64,000 nt of DNA from an uncultured Lachnospiraceae bacterium (GTDB lineage Bacteria > Bacillota > Clostridia > Lachnospirales > Lachnospiraceae). Positions 32,959 through 42,232 of the stretch are shown here, in pieces (within the stretch, counting starts at the first letter, position 1; every line of letters begins with the position of its first letter). Location: contig CAJTVQ010000020.1 of NCBI GenBank assembly GCA_910579935.1, positions 3,815-67,814 of the forward strand. The letters are read 5' to 3'. Under the pieces are notes generated by a model. The model saw nothing but the letters and a program-made list of their open reading frames with translations. It did not search any database and was not told where the DNA came from. The position numbers and the translations under genes were made by a program.

Positions 32959-33710
32959 TTTAACCCGAAGCGGACGGTTTTCTTCTTTTCCTCCTTTGCC
33001 CGCTTTCCCTTTTTGCTGCTGTAACTGCGCAGCATCTCATCCAATGCCCTGTAATGCTCTTCCTCCCGTTTTCTCCGCTCATCTTCCCGCTCCTGGGATT
33101 TTTCATCCTGCATTCGGAATTGATAATCCATTTCTTTCAGCAGGCATTGCTTTATATCCTCACACAATTCCCTGTTATTTTCCCTCACAGCCTCGGCAAT
33201 CATATGCTGAAGCAGCAGCTGAAGTCTCGCGTTCTTTTCTTCCCTGCTTTCTTCCCTTACTTCTGCAATATCCCTTTTTCTGATAATCTCAATCATATGC
33301 CTCTCCTGCTCACTCACAATATGCCCGTCTGCTGCCGTATTTCCCACAACTGTTGTACCGCCTGCTGTTCTTACATCTACCATGTTTTCTTCCATCCTTT
33401 CGTCCTTCGCTTCTTTTTCTTCACTTTTCCCTTCCAAAAATGTTCCTGCCGTAACCGCCGGTATTTTATCGTCCCACCGTTCCAGTTTTCCGTCTCTCAG
33501 GATCATGCGTATTGCTTTCAACTGCAGCCCCTGCTCTTTCAGATTTTTAATCTCCCGAAAACGCTCCACATCTTCCTGCGTATAATACCGGTGACCCAGT
33601 TCGTTGCGCTTAATGGGAATCTCCAATTCTTCCTCCCAATAGCGGAGTACATGCGATTCCACCTCCACTTTCTTCGCTGCATCCGAAATCAGATAACGTG
33701 TCTGCTCCAT
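32937..33710 (-). CDS. MerR-family regulator with long coiled tail
   Basis: A 257-residue protein with an N-terminal MerR winged helix: YLISDAAKKVEVESHVLRYW and HRYYTQEDVERFREIKNLKEQG. In place of a short effector domain it has a long charged region of about 180 residues, with Arg/Glu-rich coils and a Lys-rich end. There is no Cys pattern for metal sensing. Many Lachnospiraceae genomes carry such MerR-like proteins near dnaB; their targets are unknown. Confidence 0.85.
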   Translation of the reverse strand: MEQTRYLISDAAKKVEVESHVLRYWEEELEIPIKRNELGHRYYTQEDVERFREIKNLKEQGLQLKAIRMILRDGKLERWDDKIPAVTAGTFLEGKSEEKEAKDERMEENMVDVRTAGGTTVVGNTAADGHIVSEQERHMIEIIRKRDIAEVREESREEKNARLQLLLQHMIAEAVRENNRELCEDIKQCLLKEMDYQFRMQDEKSQEREDERRKREEEHYRALDEMLRSYSSKKGKRAKEEKKKTVRFGLKKKPSII

Positions 33711-33775
33711 TCCTTTTTCTCCTCTCTTTCCTGTCGTACCATGTCGATAAGTGTCTTATTATGTAGATAGCATAT

Positions 33776-33810
33776 GTAAAAAGAGGACAGCTTCTTACGC
33801 TTGTCCTCTT
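33776..33810 (-). terminator. Terminator after dnaB
   Basis: AAGAGGACA (33781-33789) pairs with TGTCCTCTT (33802-33810). On the minus strand the stem is followed by a run of T (CTTTTTAC). It lies 84 bp past the dnaB stop codon. Confidence 0.8.
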
Positions 33811-33893
33811 CCGTTTCCTTCTCTTCCCTGTTCAGTTCTATTTCTTCAGCCTCTGCCCGCCCCTGTTTTCCTTCTCTGGCAGGCCGGCAGTTC

Positions 33894-35234
33894 TTATTTC
33901 TGCATATTGGCAAATTTCGTATATTCCGGCAGCCATACCAGCTCTATGGTGCCGATCGGCCCGTTTCTCTGCTTTGCCACAATAATCTCCGCAATCCCTT
34001 TCTTTTCCGTATCTTTATTGTAATAATCATCCCGGTATATGAACATCACCACATCGGCATCCTGCTCGATCGCTCCGGATTCACGCAAATCCGACAGCAT
34101 GGGCCTGTGATCGGGACGCTGTTCCACCGCCCGGCTCAACTGTGACAAAGCCAGTACCGGAACCGCCAGCTCTCTTGCCAATGCCTTTAAGGAACGGGAT
34201 ATATCGGAAATCTCCTGCTGTCTGGAATCACTGCCTTTCCCGCTTCCCGACATCAGCTGCAGGTAATCAATGATGATCATCTTTAATCCATGTTCCAGCT
34301 TATACTTCCTGCACTTGGAACGCAGTTCCGAAATACTGATTCCCGGCGTATCATCAATGATCAGATTGGACTTACCGATCACTCCGGCTGTTTCTATCAG
34401 TTTCTCCCAGTCATTATCCGACAGATTTCCGGTCCGCAGCTTCTGTGCATCCACTTTAGACTCCAGCGAAAACAGACGGTTTACCAGCTGCTCCTTGGAC
34501 ATTTCCAAACTGAATATGGCAACTGTCTGGTTCTGCTTAAACGCCACATGCTGGGCAATATTCAGTACAAAAGCGGTCTTTCCCATGGAAGGTCTTGCCG
34601 CTATCAATACCAGGTCAGAGGGCTGCATACCGGCCGTACGGTAATCCAGATCGATAAAACCCGTAGCGATACCTGTCACATTTCCCTTATTCTTCGATGC
34701 CTTCTCAATCTGATCCATGGCATTCATAACAATCTGCCGGATCGGAACAAATTCTCCGGTATTTCTCCGCTGTACCAGATTAAAAACCCGCTTCTCCGTA
34801 TCTTCCAATATCACTTCCAGACTTTCCCTGCCCACATAGCAGGTATTGGCAATTTCCTCGTTCAGCTTGATCAGCCGGCGCAGCGTTGCCTTATCCGCAA
34901 CAATATTCGCATAATATTTGATATTGGCCGAAGTCGGTACGGCCGTGATCAGGTCTCTGATAAACTCCAGGCTGTTGACCTCCGGCGGCACATCCTTTTC
35001 CTTCAGGCGGTCCTGTAAAGTAACCAGATCCACCGGCTTTCCTTCATCATTTAATTCCACCATTGCTTCAAACAAAGTGCCGCACTGCCTGCTGTAAAAA
35101 TCATCCGACGTGACAATTTCCGATGCCACGACAATCGCTTCCCGGTCCATAATCATTGCACCGATGACCGACTGCTCCGCTTCTATGCTGTGCGGCAGTA
35201 TCCGTTTGAGCAGAGTTTCTTCCATTTCTGCCAC
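33894..35234 (-). CDS. dnaB: Replicative DNA helicase
   Basis: The hexameric helicase that unwinds DNA at the fork. A 446-residue protein with the N-terminal helical domain (HSIEAEQSVIGAMIMD), a linker and the RecA-like domain: Walker A ARPSMGKTAFVLNIA, Walker B MIIIDYLQLMSG, and the C-terminal RESGAIEQDADVVMFIYRDD. A GTG at 35234 with GGAG upstream is the likely start; an ATG lies three codons later. It follows rplI by 24 bp, in the usual gdpP-rplI-dnaB order. Confidence 0.98.
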   Translation of the reverse strand: MAEMEETLLKRILPHSIEAEQSVIGAMIMDREAIVVASEIVTSDDFYSRQCGTLFEAMVELNDEGKPVDLVTLQDRLKEKDVPPEVNSLEFIRDLITAVPTSANIKYYANIVADKATLRRLIKLNEEIANTCYVGRESLEVILEDTEKRVFNLVQRRNTGEFVPIRQIVMNAMDQIEKASKNKGNVTGIATGFIDLDYRTAGMQPSDLVLIAARPSMGKTAFVLNIAQHVAFKQNQTVAIFSLEMSKEQLVNRLFSLESKVDAQKLRTGNLSDNDWEKLIETAGVIGKSNLIIDDTPGISISELRSKCRKYKLEHGLKMIIIDYLQLMSGSGKGSDSRQQEISDISRSLKALARELAVPVLALSQLSRAVEQRPDHRPMLSDLRESGAIEQDADVVMFIYRDDYYNKDTEKKGIAEIIVAKQRNGPIGTIELVWLPEYTKFANMQK

Positions 35235-35258
35235 GTTTTTTCTCCACTTATCCGGTTT

Positions 35259-35708
35259 TTACTGCTTTTCCTGCACCTTAACTTTCAGCCTGCCTGTTAC
35301 CTTGGGATGCAGCTTAACCATTACCTCATACACCCCTAAACTCTTTATCGCCTCCGGCAGCTGTATCTTCTTCTTATCAATTTCCAAACCGCACTGTTCC
35401 TTTGCCGCTGCCGCGATTTCTTTGGAGGAAATGGAACCAAATGTCCTTCCGCCCTCGCCGGACTTAATGGATACCACAACTTCCTTCGTCTCCATTAATG
35501 CCGCAAACTCCTTCGCTGCTTCCAGCTGTTCCTTTGCAACTTTCTCCGCATTGGCCTTCTGCAGTTTTAAATCGTTCATGTTTTTTCCGTTCGCTTCCAC
35601 GCCCAGTTTTTTGGGAAGCACGAAATTTCTCGCATAACCGTCGCTCACATCCACTACTTGTCCTTTTTTACCAAGACTTTTTACATCTTCCAATAAAATT
35701 ACTTTCAT
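35259..35708 (-). CDS. rplI: Ribosomal protein L9
   Basis: Binds 23S rRNA at the base of the L1 stalk. The 149-residue protein starts MKVILLEDVKSLGKKGQVVD and YARNFVLPKKL, the L9 signature, followed by the long connecting helix and the C-terminal rRNA domain. It is the middle gene of gdpP-rplI-dnaB. Confidence 0.98.
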   Translation of the reverse strand: MKVILLEDVKSLGKKGQVVDVSDGYARNFVLPKKLGVEANGKNMNDLKLQKANAEKVAKEQLEAAKEFAALMETKEVVVSIKSGEGGRTFGSISSKEIAAAAKEQCGLEIDKKKIQLPEAIKSLGVYEVMVKLHPKVTGRLKVKVQEKQ

Positions 35709-35781
35709 CTTTATTCCTGCCTTTCTCCTGCCGTCTATTCTTTTTTATCCGTGTTAATTTTATCCATATTTTTATCTATAA

Positions 35782-37827
35782 CTATATCTCGCCTTCTTCC
35801 AGCATCGTATCCAGTGTCTGCTTAATGATACCGATGCCCTCCGCCAGCGACGTGTCTTCCATCTGGCAGCCCGCCGTATTCATATGCCCGCCGCCGCCCA
35901 GCCGTTCCATGACCAGCTGTACGTTCACCTCATCTATGGAGCGGGCGCTGACATAAATCAGGTTCTGATACTCTGTCAGGATAAAACTTGCCTTTACGCC
36001 TTTGATGTTCAGCAGCTCATTCGCCGCCTGTGCCCCCACCACCGTAGGACTTTGTATATCATCGCTGGTACAGATGGAAATCGCATAAGCATTGCGGTAA
36101 ATTTCCGCCTGGCTGACTGCATCTGCTTTGGCCTTGTACTCTGCCGCCTCCTCGCGGAACAGCTTGCGTACCCTCGTCACATCCGCTCCATTCCGTCTCA
36201 GGAAGGCCGCTGCCTCAAAAGTACGGACGCCCGTTTTAGTCATGAAATTATTGGTATCTATCATAATTCCCGAATACATGCAGTCCGCCTCAATCGTTTT
36301 TATCTTAATATTTTCACCGATATACTGCAAAAGCTCCGACACCATCTCACAGGTGGAAGAAGCATAGGCCTCCACATAGGAAAGGGTGGCATTTTCAATC
36401 ACTTCCGTCCCCTGCCTGTGGTGGTCGAACACCACGATAGATTTACATAACCGCAGCAGTTCCGGACAATCAGTAATGCTCGGCTTGTTCACATCCACCA
36501 CCACCAAAACCGCATTATTTCCTACCATTTCCACTGCCTGCTGGCTGTTTATGATCAAATCCTCATCGTAATCGGGATTATTGCGGAACATATCCACGAA
36601 AGGCTGCAAAGATGACGGTGCATCGCTGAGCACGATATGCACCTTCCGTTCCAATGTCGCCGCAATCCGCGCGATACCCACGGCGGCTCCGAAACTGTCG
36701 ATGTCCGCATTCCTGTGTCCCATAACCAGCACTTTGTCCTTGACGGAAATAATTTCCTTTAATGCATGTGCTTTTACACGCGCCTTTACACGGGTACTTT
36801 TTTCCACCTGCTGACTCTTCCCGCCATAATAAACAGTGTTGTGGGGCGTCTTGACTACTGCCTGGTCACCGCCCCGCCCCAACGCCAGGTCAATTGCATT
36901 TCTGGCAAACTCGTAATTTTGTGCGTAGGTCAGTCCGTCCAGCCCGACGCCGACACTGATCGTTACTGCCATCTCATTGCCGATATTCACGGTCTTCACA
37001 TCTTCCAGCAGATCAAACCGGCTCTCCTGCAGAAATGCAATCGCCTTTTTCCGCATAATGATCAGGAACTTGTCCTTCTCAATCTTCTTGCAGATACCGT
37101 CCAGTCCTGCAATGTATTTATTCACCTTACGGTCGATGAGTGCGATCAGCAGCGAGCGCCTGACTTCTTCCACACTCTCCAGCGCTTCCTCATAATTATC
37201 AATATAAATCATCCCCACCGCAAGGCTTTGGTCATCCACCTCCTGAAGCGCTATCTTAAGCGCCGTTTCGTCAAACAGATATAAGGCGATCAGATATCCG
37301 TCATAGTCCTTGTCCTCGATAATGTCACTGTTCAGCGCCATTTCCTTTAACGAAATCTTCTTCATCTTCGCCACATAATCATTGTCCCCGAAACTGACGC
37401 TCATCTCTACTTCATCCACATCTCCCGGCAGTTTTTCTTTCGTGATCATCGGAAACAGGGAAGTAATGGACTTCCGGTATCCTTTTTCCTTATGTACTGC
37501 CTTTTCAAATGCAATGTTCGTCCATATGAGCTTTCCCGCCTCGTCTAACAGTGCATGGGGTAGATCCAAATCCCGCAGCAGCCTGCGCTGTATCTGTCCG
37601 TACTGGGTAGCAAAACTGATCAGTTCGTTCATAATAACCGGTTTGTTATACAACAAAAGCGATATGACAATTGCAAAATAGAATACCACGAAACATGTCA
37701 GGATCAAACCCGCCCTGTAATCAATGACATATATTCCCAGATTCACCAATACTAACAAGACCCCTAAGTAAATGGATGTCTGCAGATATTTTTTCAATCT
37801 GCCCTTTAACTTAATGCTGTTCTTCAT
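35782..37827 (-). CDS. gdpP: Cyclic-di-AMP phosphodiesterase GdpP
   Basis: Hydrolyses the second messenger c-di-AMP, which controls potassium and osmotic balance. The 681 residues show two N-terminal membrane helices, a PAS-like sensor (about residues 85-150), a degenerate GGDEF domain, and a DHH-DHHA1 module. Key residues are VMGHRNADIDSFGAAVGIAR, VVVDVNKPS, the DHHRQG metal motif and GGGGHMNTAGCQ. It heads the gdpP-rplI-dnaB unit. A TATACT -10 box lies about 110 bp upstream. Confidence 0.95.
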   Translation of the reverse strand: MKNSIKLKGRLKKYLQTSIYLGVLLVLVNLGIYVIDYRAGLILTCFVVFYFAIVISLLLYNKPVIMNELISFATQYGQIQRRLLRDLDLPHALLDEAGKLIWTNIAFEKAVHKEKGYRKSITSLFPMITKEKLPGDVDEVEMSVSFGDNDYVAKMKKISLKEMALNSDIIEDKDYDGYLIALYLFDETALKIALQEVDDQSLAVGMIYIDNYEEALESVEEVRRSLLIALIDRKVNKYIAGLDGICKKIEKDKFLIIMRKKAIAFLQESRFDLLEDVKTVNIGNEMAVTISVGVGLDGLTYAQNYEFARNAIDLALGRGGDQAVVKTPHNTVYYGGKSQQVEKSTRVKARVKAHALKEIISVKDKVLVMGHRNADIDSFGAAVGIARIAATLERKVHIVLSDAPSSLQPFVDMFRNNPDYDEDLIINSQQAVEMVGNNAVLVVVDVNKPSITDCPELLRLCKSIVVFDHHRQGTEVIENATLSYVEAYASSTCEMVSELLQYIGENIKIKTIEADCMYSGIMIDTNNFMTKTGVRTFEAAAFLRRNGADVTRVRKLFREEAAEYKAKADAVSQAEIYRNAYAISICTSDDIQSPTVVGAQAANELLNIKGVKASFILTEYQNLIYVSARSIDEVNVQLVMERLGGGGHMNTAGCQMEDTSLAEGIGIIKQTLDTMLEEGEI

Positions 37828-38182
37828 AATTTAACCTCTGTATTCTCTGATACTGCATTGCATTTTCACAGAACCACCCATTACCTCTGCCGAAACCTGC
37901 AATATGCAGTACGAATATTAAAAATACACCGTTTATAGTATATCATCTTTTATCATGAAGTTCCACAACATTATCCATTCATTTTCAGCTGTTTTCGACA
38001 TTTTATCTCCATTCAGACTAAAATATCCTGCTAAATACATATTCTTTCGTGTTATATTTTGTCACTTTTTAAAGATAACAAACGTGTATATAATGAAAGC
38101 AGGAGATCCCGGGCACTGACCTGCCTTTGAAAAACATAAAAATACGCATAAAAATACGAAGAACGAAAGGAGGATACCAGAT
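37828..38182. other. Divergent control region between gdpP and the ECF sigma gene
   Basis: 355 bp with no gene. On the minus side TATACT (37937-37942) is a likely gdpP -10. On the plus side TGTCAC (38060-38065) and CGTGTA (38083-38088) at 17 bp resemble an ECF-type promoter (TG.AAC/CGT pattern), overlapping a TATAAT at 38089-38094. Self-activation of the sigma operon is possible but unproven. Confidence 0.4.
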
Positions 38183-38680
38183 GTGGCTCCGAAAAAAGAC
38201 GAAGAAATCAAAAAATTAATAGAAACTTACGGTAACTTACTTTACCGCACGGCATACGTTTTTCTCGGAAATCCCCATGACGTACAGGATGTCTTACAGG
38301 AAGTACTGATCAAATATATGGAAAAAGCTCCTGTCTTTCATGAAAAAGAGCACGAAAAAGCATGGCTTCTCAAGGTAACTGCGAACTTATGCAAAGATTA
38401 CCTTCGATTCAGCAGACGCCATGCCCATATAAATCTGGAAGACCTTGAAAGCCTGCCGGTTACGTCCGGCCAGCGGGAAATCATCCGCGAAATCATATCC
38501 CTGCCCGCCAAGTGGAAAACCGTTCTGCTGCTGCACTACATCGAAGGCTATTCCATAAAGGAAACCGCTAAAATTACGGGGCTGACGGAAAGCAACGTAA
38601 AAAAGCGCCTGCAGAGGGGCAGGGATGCACTGAAAAAACAATTGACAGAATGCGAGGGATTATATGAACAATATCAATAA
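38183..38680 (+). CDS. ECF-type RNA polymerase sigma factor
   Basis: A 165-residue extracytoplasmic-function sigma factor. Region 2 covers YRTAYVFLGNPHDVQDVLQE and AWLLKVTANLCKDYLR; region 4 has the helix-turn-helix YSIKETAKITGLTESNVKKR. The frame starts with GTG at 38183, nine bases after AGGAGG (38168-38173). An ATG two bases earlier (38181) has the better spacing, but it starts a 12-codon frame that stops at once. The last 17 bp overlap the anti-sigma-like gene, which indicates translational coupling. Confidence 0.93.
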   Translation: MAPKKDEEIKKLIETYGNLLYRTAYVFLGNPHDVQDVLQEVLIKYMEKAPVFHEKEHEKAWLLKVTANLCKDYLRFSRRHAHINLEDLESLPVTSGQREIIREIISLPAKWKTVLLLHYIEGYSIKETAKITGLTESNVKKRLQRGRDALKKQLTECEGLYEQYQ

Positions 38681-39245
38681 CGGAATGATCCAAAATACGG
38701 CCATATCGGAAAAAGATTTAAACCATGCAGTGACAGGCATTACCATGCCGGAACAGATGGCGGATGCATTATTGGCAGACTGCCTTCATGCAAAGCATAC
38801 CAGAAATTTCCTCTTCCGCTATTCCAGGCTGATAGCCGCGGCACTGGCGGTTATAATATTCACTGCCGTAGGCACTACTTCCTATGCCGCCTACAATTTA
38901 TACCAGACCAAAAACCTGATGGTATTTTTTGACTACGGCATTTCCCAGGAACAGATAGATGCCATCGGACAAGAGCTCAGCGCCATCTCCGGACTTTACT
39001 CTTTATGGTTTAAAAGCGGCGATGATGCATGGATAGACTTCCAGCAGCAATACCTGACGGAAGATATCGCCGCACAGTTCACGGAAAACCCTTTAAAAGA
39101 TTCCTCCAGCTACTGCGTGACCGTAAAGCTGAATGCGGATACCAATACGCTCCGGGAACAGATTGAGCAAATAGACGGCGTGCGGCTTGTCAATGACTTA
39201 AATGAACTGAAAGAAGCCGAACGTTCTTCTTCCAAAGTCAGATAG
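38664..39245 (+). CDS. Anti-sigma-like membrane protein with an FtsX-like outer domain
   Basis: A 193-residue single-span protein encoded in overlap with the sigma gene. Residues 1-50 are cytosolic, the membrane span is about 54-75 (LIAAALAVIIFTAVGTTSYA), and the rest is outside. The outer part has the order of the FtsX extracellular domain. A strand (NLMVFFDYGISQEQID) is followed by a short helix and ISGLYSLWFKSGDDAWIDF. Then come FTENPLKDSSSYCVTVKL, with the NPL landmark, and a closing QIDGVRLVND. No zinc-finger HxxxCxxC anti-sigma motif is present, so sigma binding is inferred from gene pairing and topology. Confidence 0.75.
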   Translation: MNNINNGMIQNTAISEKDLNHAVTGITMPEQMADALLADCLHAKHTRNFLFRYSRLIAAALAVIIFTAVGTTSYAAYNLYQTKNLMVFFDYGISQEQIDAIGQELSAISGLYSLWFKSGDDAWIDFQQQYLTEDIAAQFTENPLKDSSSYCVTVKLNADTNTLREQIEQIDGVRLVNDLNELKEAERSSSKVR

Positions 39246-39253
39246 CAACAGCA

Positions 39254-39295
39254 AAAGCCTTTAAGTACTGTATTTCCGGTACTTAAAGGCTTTTT
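39254..39295. terminator. Bidirectional terminator between anti-sigma gene and rpsR
   Basis: AAAGCCTTTAAGTAC (39254-39268) pairs with GTACTTAAAGGCTTT (39279-39293). T residues follow on the plus strand and a shorter T run on the minus strand, so it probably ends both convergent operons. Confidence 0.85.
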
Positions 39296-39321
39296 ATCCG
39301 CGATACTCCGTATCCTTATGC

Positions 39322-39585
39322 TTAGTCCTGAACATAAGGCATCAAAGACAAATGGCGCGCCCTCTTAATCGCAACCGTAAGCGCTCTCTGATGCTTTGCA
39401 CAGTTTCCGGTAATTCTCCTAGGTAGGATTTTTCCTCTCTCGGATACATATCTCTTTAATTTGTTTACATCTTTATAATCAATCACATTGTCCTTGCCGC
39501 AAAATACGCATACTTTTTTCCTTCTGCGCATGCCGCCTTTTCTTCTCATCGGAGAATCAGACTTCTCTGCTTTATTATAAGCCAT
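39322..39585 (-). CDS. rpsR: Ribosomal protein S18
   Basis: Small-subunit protein that pairs with S6 on the platform. The 87-residue protein has the zinc-binding (C+) form: VCVFCGKDN near residue 30 and GNCAKHQR downstream. A basic head (RRKGGMRRRKK-like) precedes. It is last in rpsF-ssb-rpsR. Confidence 0.98.
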   Translation of the reverse strand: MAYNKAEKSDSPMRRKGGMRRRKKVCVFCGKDNVIDYKDVNKLKRYVSERGKILPRRITGNCAKHQRALTVAIKRARHLSLMPYVQD

Positions 39586-39614
39586 AATATATGCCTCCTA
39601 TCTTACATTCATTA

Positions 39615-40070
39615 TCAGTTAAACGGCAATTCCTCATCTATTCCGTCGGGAATATTCATGAAACCGTCGCCGGCCGCCATCGGGGCGGGCCTTCCGCCGC
39701 CGGAGAAATTACTGTTGCCGGCAAAACCCCCGTCACCGCCGGAACTGTTCTTACTCTCCGCAAATTCATGATCCTCTACGACTACTTCCGTCGTGTATAC
39801 CTTCACACCATCCTTATTGGTATAACTGCCGGTCTGGATGCGTCCGGTCACTGCAATCTTTATTCCCTTGTGCAGATATCTCTCCGCGAACTCGCCGCTT
39901 CTTCCGAATGCCACGCAGTTTATGAAATCTGCCGTCGCATCATCACCATTCCTGTTAAAACGGCGGTCCACCGCAAGCGTATATCTGGCAATCGCCATAG
40001 AGTTCTCTCCCTGGGAATACCTCACCTCAGGGTCCCTCGTCAAACGTCCCATAAGTATTACTTTATTCAT
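39615..40070 (-). CDS. ssb: Single-stranded DNA-binding protein
   Basis: Coats single-stranded DNA in replication and repair. The 151-residue protein has the OB fold opening MNKVILMGRLTRDPEVRYSQ, a Gly/Ser-rich linker and the acidic tip DGIDEELPFN that binds partner proteins. It sits between rpsF and rpsR in the standard order. Confidence 0.97.
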   Translation of the reverse strand: MNKVILMGRLTRDPEVRYSQGENSMAIARYTLAVDRRFNRNGDDATADFINCVAFGRSGEFAERYLHKGIKIAVTGRIQTGSYTNKDGVKVYTTEVVVEDHEFAESKNSSGGDGGFAGNSNFSGGGRPAPMAAGDGFMNIPDGIDEELPFN

Positions 40071-40085
40071 ACATTCTCCTGTTCT

Positions 40086-40376
40086 TTATGCCTCGTCCTG
40101 TCTTACGCACAAATATCTGATCACATTGTCCATAATACGAACTCTGCTTTCGATTTCGACCGGAACAGTGCTCTCAGCATCGAAATGGATGAAGTAATAG
40201 AAGGCTTCTTTCATCTTCTGAATTTCGTAAGCTAATCTCTTCTTACCCCATTCATCAACGTCCGTAACCTGTCCACCGAATCTCTCGATCAGAGCTTTAC
40301 ACTTTTCAATGACTGCTGCTCTTTCTTCATCTTCGATCTTTGCACTGACAACAACGGCTAATTCATACTTGTTCAT
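40086..40376 (-). CDS. rpsF: Ribosomal protein S6
   Basis: Binds S18 on the 30S platform. The 96-residue protein starts MNKYELAVVVSAKIEDEERA and contains VTDVDEWGKKRLAYEIQKM and FYYFIHFDAE, typical of S6. First gene of rpsF-ssb-rpsR, behind an AGGAGG site. Confidence 0.97.
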   Translation of the reverse strand: MNKYELAVVVSAKIEDEERAAVIEKCKALIERFGGQVTDVDEWGKKRLAYEIQKMKEAFYYFIHFDAESTVPVEIESRVRIMDNVIRYLCVRQDEA

Positions 40377-40474
40377 GTGCTACCTCCTTTTGGTCTCTGG
40401 CCCCCGCCTTACCGGGAGCAAGGAAATTTTAAATATATCACGAATTCATATCATAGCATATGAATCCGATTTTT

Positions 40475-40657
40475 TCAAGATTTTTGTCTGATTTCTTTTA
40501 CATTTTTTTCTAATGCCCTGCGTGCGATCATAATCTGATGCCCGCATCCCATGCACTTCAGCCTGAAATCTGCCCCGCTGCGCAGTACTTCCCACTCTTT
40601 GCTGCCGCAGGGATGCTGCTTCTTCAGCCGCAGCACGTCGCCCACTTCTATATTCAT
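40475..40657 (-). CDS. DUF951 small protein
   Basis: A 60-residue basic protein. The conserved core is VGDVLRLKKQHPCGSKEWEV and LKCMGCGHQIMIAR, with a lone Cys plus a CxxC, suggesting a zinc or RNA-binding fold. Members are found near rpsF or mscS in Firmicutes; the function is not established. It lies 98 bp upstream of rpsF. Confidence 0.9.
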   Translation of the reverse strand: MNIEVGDVLRLKKQHPCGSKEWEVLRSGADFRLKCMGCGHQIMIARRALEKNVKEIRQKS

Positions 40658-40704
40658 TTCCTGCTGCCCCTATCCTGTGTCTTCCGGTTTCACGTCCAAA
40701 TTTT

Positions 40705-41427
40705 CTATAACTGGCTGAAAATCTCCCCGATGGCTCCCTGCACAACCAAATCCGCCACATCATCCCGCGCCGTAGCCGTCTTATTCACCAATACCAGTTT
40801 CTTTCCGTTATAATAGTCGATCAGCCCAGCCGCCGGGTATACCACCAAAGACGTTCCGCCAATGATCAGCACATCCGCATTTTTAATAAAACTTACCGAC
40901 TCGGACAAAATCTGCTGGTTCAATCCTTCCTCATACAGCACCACATCCGGCTTCACGGAACCTCCGCAGGCATCGCACACAGGCACGCCGGCGGACTTTC
41001 TGATATATTCCACATCAAAGAACTTCCCGCACTCCTCACAGTAATTACGCAGCGTGGAACCGTGCAGCTCCAGCACCTTTTTACTGCCCGCCGCCTGATG
41101 CAGTCCGTCAATATTCTGGGTGATCACCGCTTTCAGTTTTCCTTCGCTCTCCCACTGTGCCAGCTTCTTATGGGCCGCATTGGGCTTTGCCTCAAACCCG
41201 ATCAGCTTATCCCTGTAAAACCGATAAAACTCTTCCGGTTTCTGCCGGTAAAAGGTATGGCTCAGAATCGTCTCCGGCGGATAGTCATACTTCTGATGAT
41301 ACAGGCCGTCCACACTGCGGAAATCCGGAATCCCGCTTTCCGTGGACACCCCTGCCCCTCCGAAAAATACAATGTTATCGCTCTCTTCTATCATCTGTTT
41401 TAATTGTTCTGCCGGACTCATATCCAC
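40705..41427 (-). CDS. cobB: NAD-dependent protein deacylase (sirtuin)
   Basis: Removes acyl groups from lysines using NAD+. A 240-residue Sir2-type enzyme with the NAD loop FFGGAGVSTESGIPDFRS, the catalytic TQNIDGLHQAAGS and HGS, a zinc site CEEC plus CDAC, and GTSLVVYPAAGL. Length and motifs are complete. It is followed by the DUF951 gene after 47 bp. Confidence 0.95.
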   Translation of the reverse strand: MDMSPAEQLKQMIEESDNIVFFGGAGVSTESGIPDFRSVDGLYHQKYDYPPETILSHTFYRQKPEEFYRFYRDKLIGFEAKPNAAHKKLAQWESEGKLKAVITQNIDGLHQAAGSKKVLELHGSTLRNYCEECGKFFDVEYIRKSAGVPVCDACGGSVKPDVVLYEEGLNQQILSESVSFIKNADVLIIGGTSLVVYPAAGLIDYYNGKKLVLVNKTATARDDVADLVVQGAIGEIFSQL

Positions 41428-41479
41428 CCTCCTGCCTCTGCAAGGCCATCCATTTTAAAACCAACCGTTTCCTTATCTT

Positions 41480-42232
41480 TTAAATATTTCCTACCAGAAA
41501 ATCCTTCATCACTCCCATGAACTCCCTCAGCATATTATTGCCCTGCATCGAAAGCTCCGAAGGAGCCGCAATTCCGCACACCTGACGGTATCCGCTTTTC
41601 TTTGCGATACGGGTCGCCCTGAAAATATGAAAATTATTGGTAACAATCCCCACCGAATCATTTTCCTTATCCAGAAATGCGCTGCTGAATTCAATATTCT
41701 GACTTGTATTGCGCGACTGGTCTTCCCGCAGAATGCGTTCCGCGTCAATACCCTTTTCCACCAGATAATCATGCATCCCCTGCGCTTCACTCACATGTTC
41801 GTCACTGCCCTGTCCTCCCGACACGATCACCCTTGTATCCGGATTCTCCATCAGATAATCATATGCCTTATCCAGCCGCATCTTCAGTACCCTGCTGGGC
41901 CCGTCCGCCTTCATCTGCGCCCCCAGCACAATGATATAGTCCAGTTTGTCCTCTCCTTCTGCCGCAAATCCACTTATAATGCATCCCTCTACTACTGCAA
42001 ACAAAAGGCATCCCATACAAAACAACAGCAGACATATCCGCCGGAACCAGACCGGCAGCCGCGGAATCAGAATGTCCTTTTCCATGCATATTCCCCAGAT
42101 GATCAGCAAAAGCCCGATAGTTCCCCATATATAATAAAAATTTGTTCCATGGATACCGACGAGCAGTATTGCCAGGAAATACAGTATACACAAAATCCCT
42201 ATTACGATTGCAGCCTTACCCATATGCTTCAT
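41480..42232 (-). CDS. YdcF/SanA-type DUF218 membrane protein
   Basis: A 250-residue protein with three N-terminal spans (to about residue 90) and a soluble DUF218 domain. Visible are YIIVLGAQMKADGPSRVLKM, VIVSGGQGSDEHVSEAQGM and SVGIVTNNFHIFRA. Such proteins affect envelope barrier function in enteric bacteria (SanA), with unknown chemistry. It ends 52 bp before the sirtuin gene. Confidence 0.85.
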   Translation of the reverse strand: MKHMGKAAIVIGILCILYFLAILLVGIHGTNFYYIWGTIGLLLIIWGICMEKDILIPRLPVWFRRICLLLFCMGCLLFAVVEGCIISGFAAEGEDKLDYIIVLGAQMKADGPSRVLKMRLDKAYDYLMENPDTRVIVSGGQGSDEHVSEAQGMHDYLVEKGIDAERILREDQSRNTSQNIEFSSAFLDKENDSVGIVTNNFHIFRATRIAKKSGYRQVCGIAAPSELSMQGNNMLREFMGVMKDFLVGNI

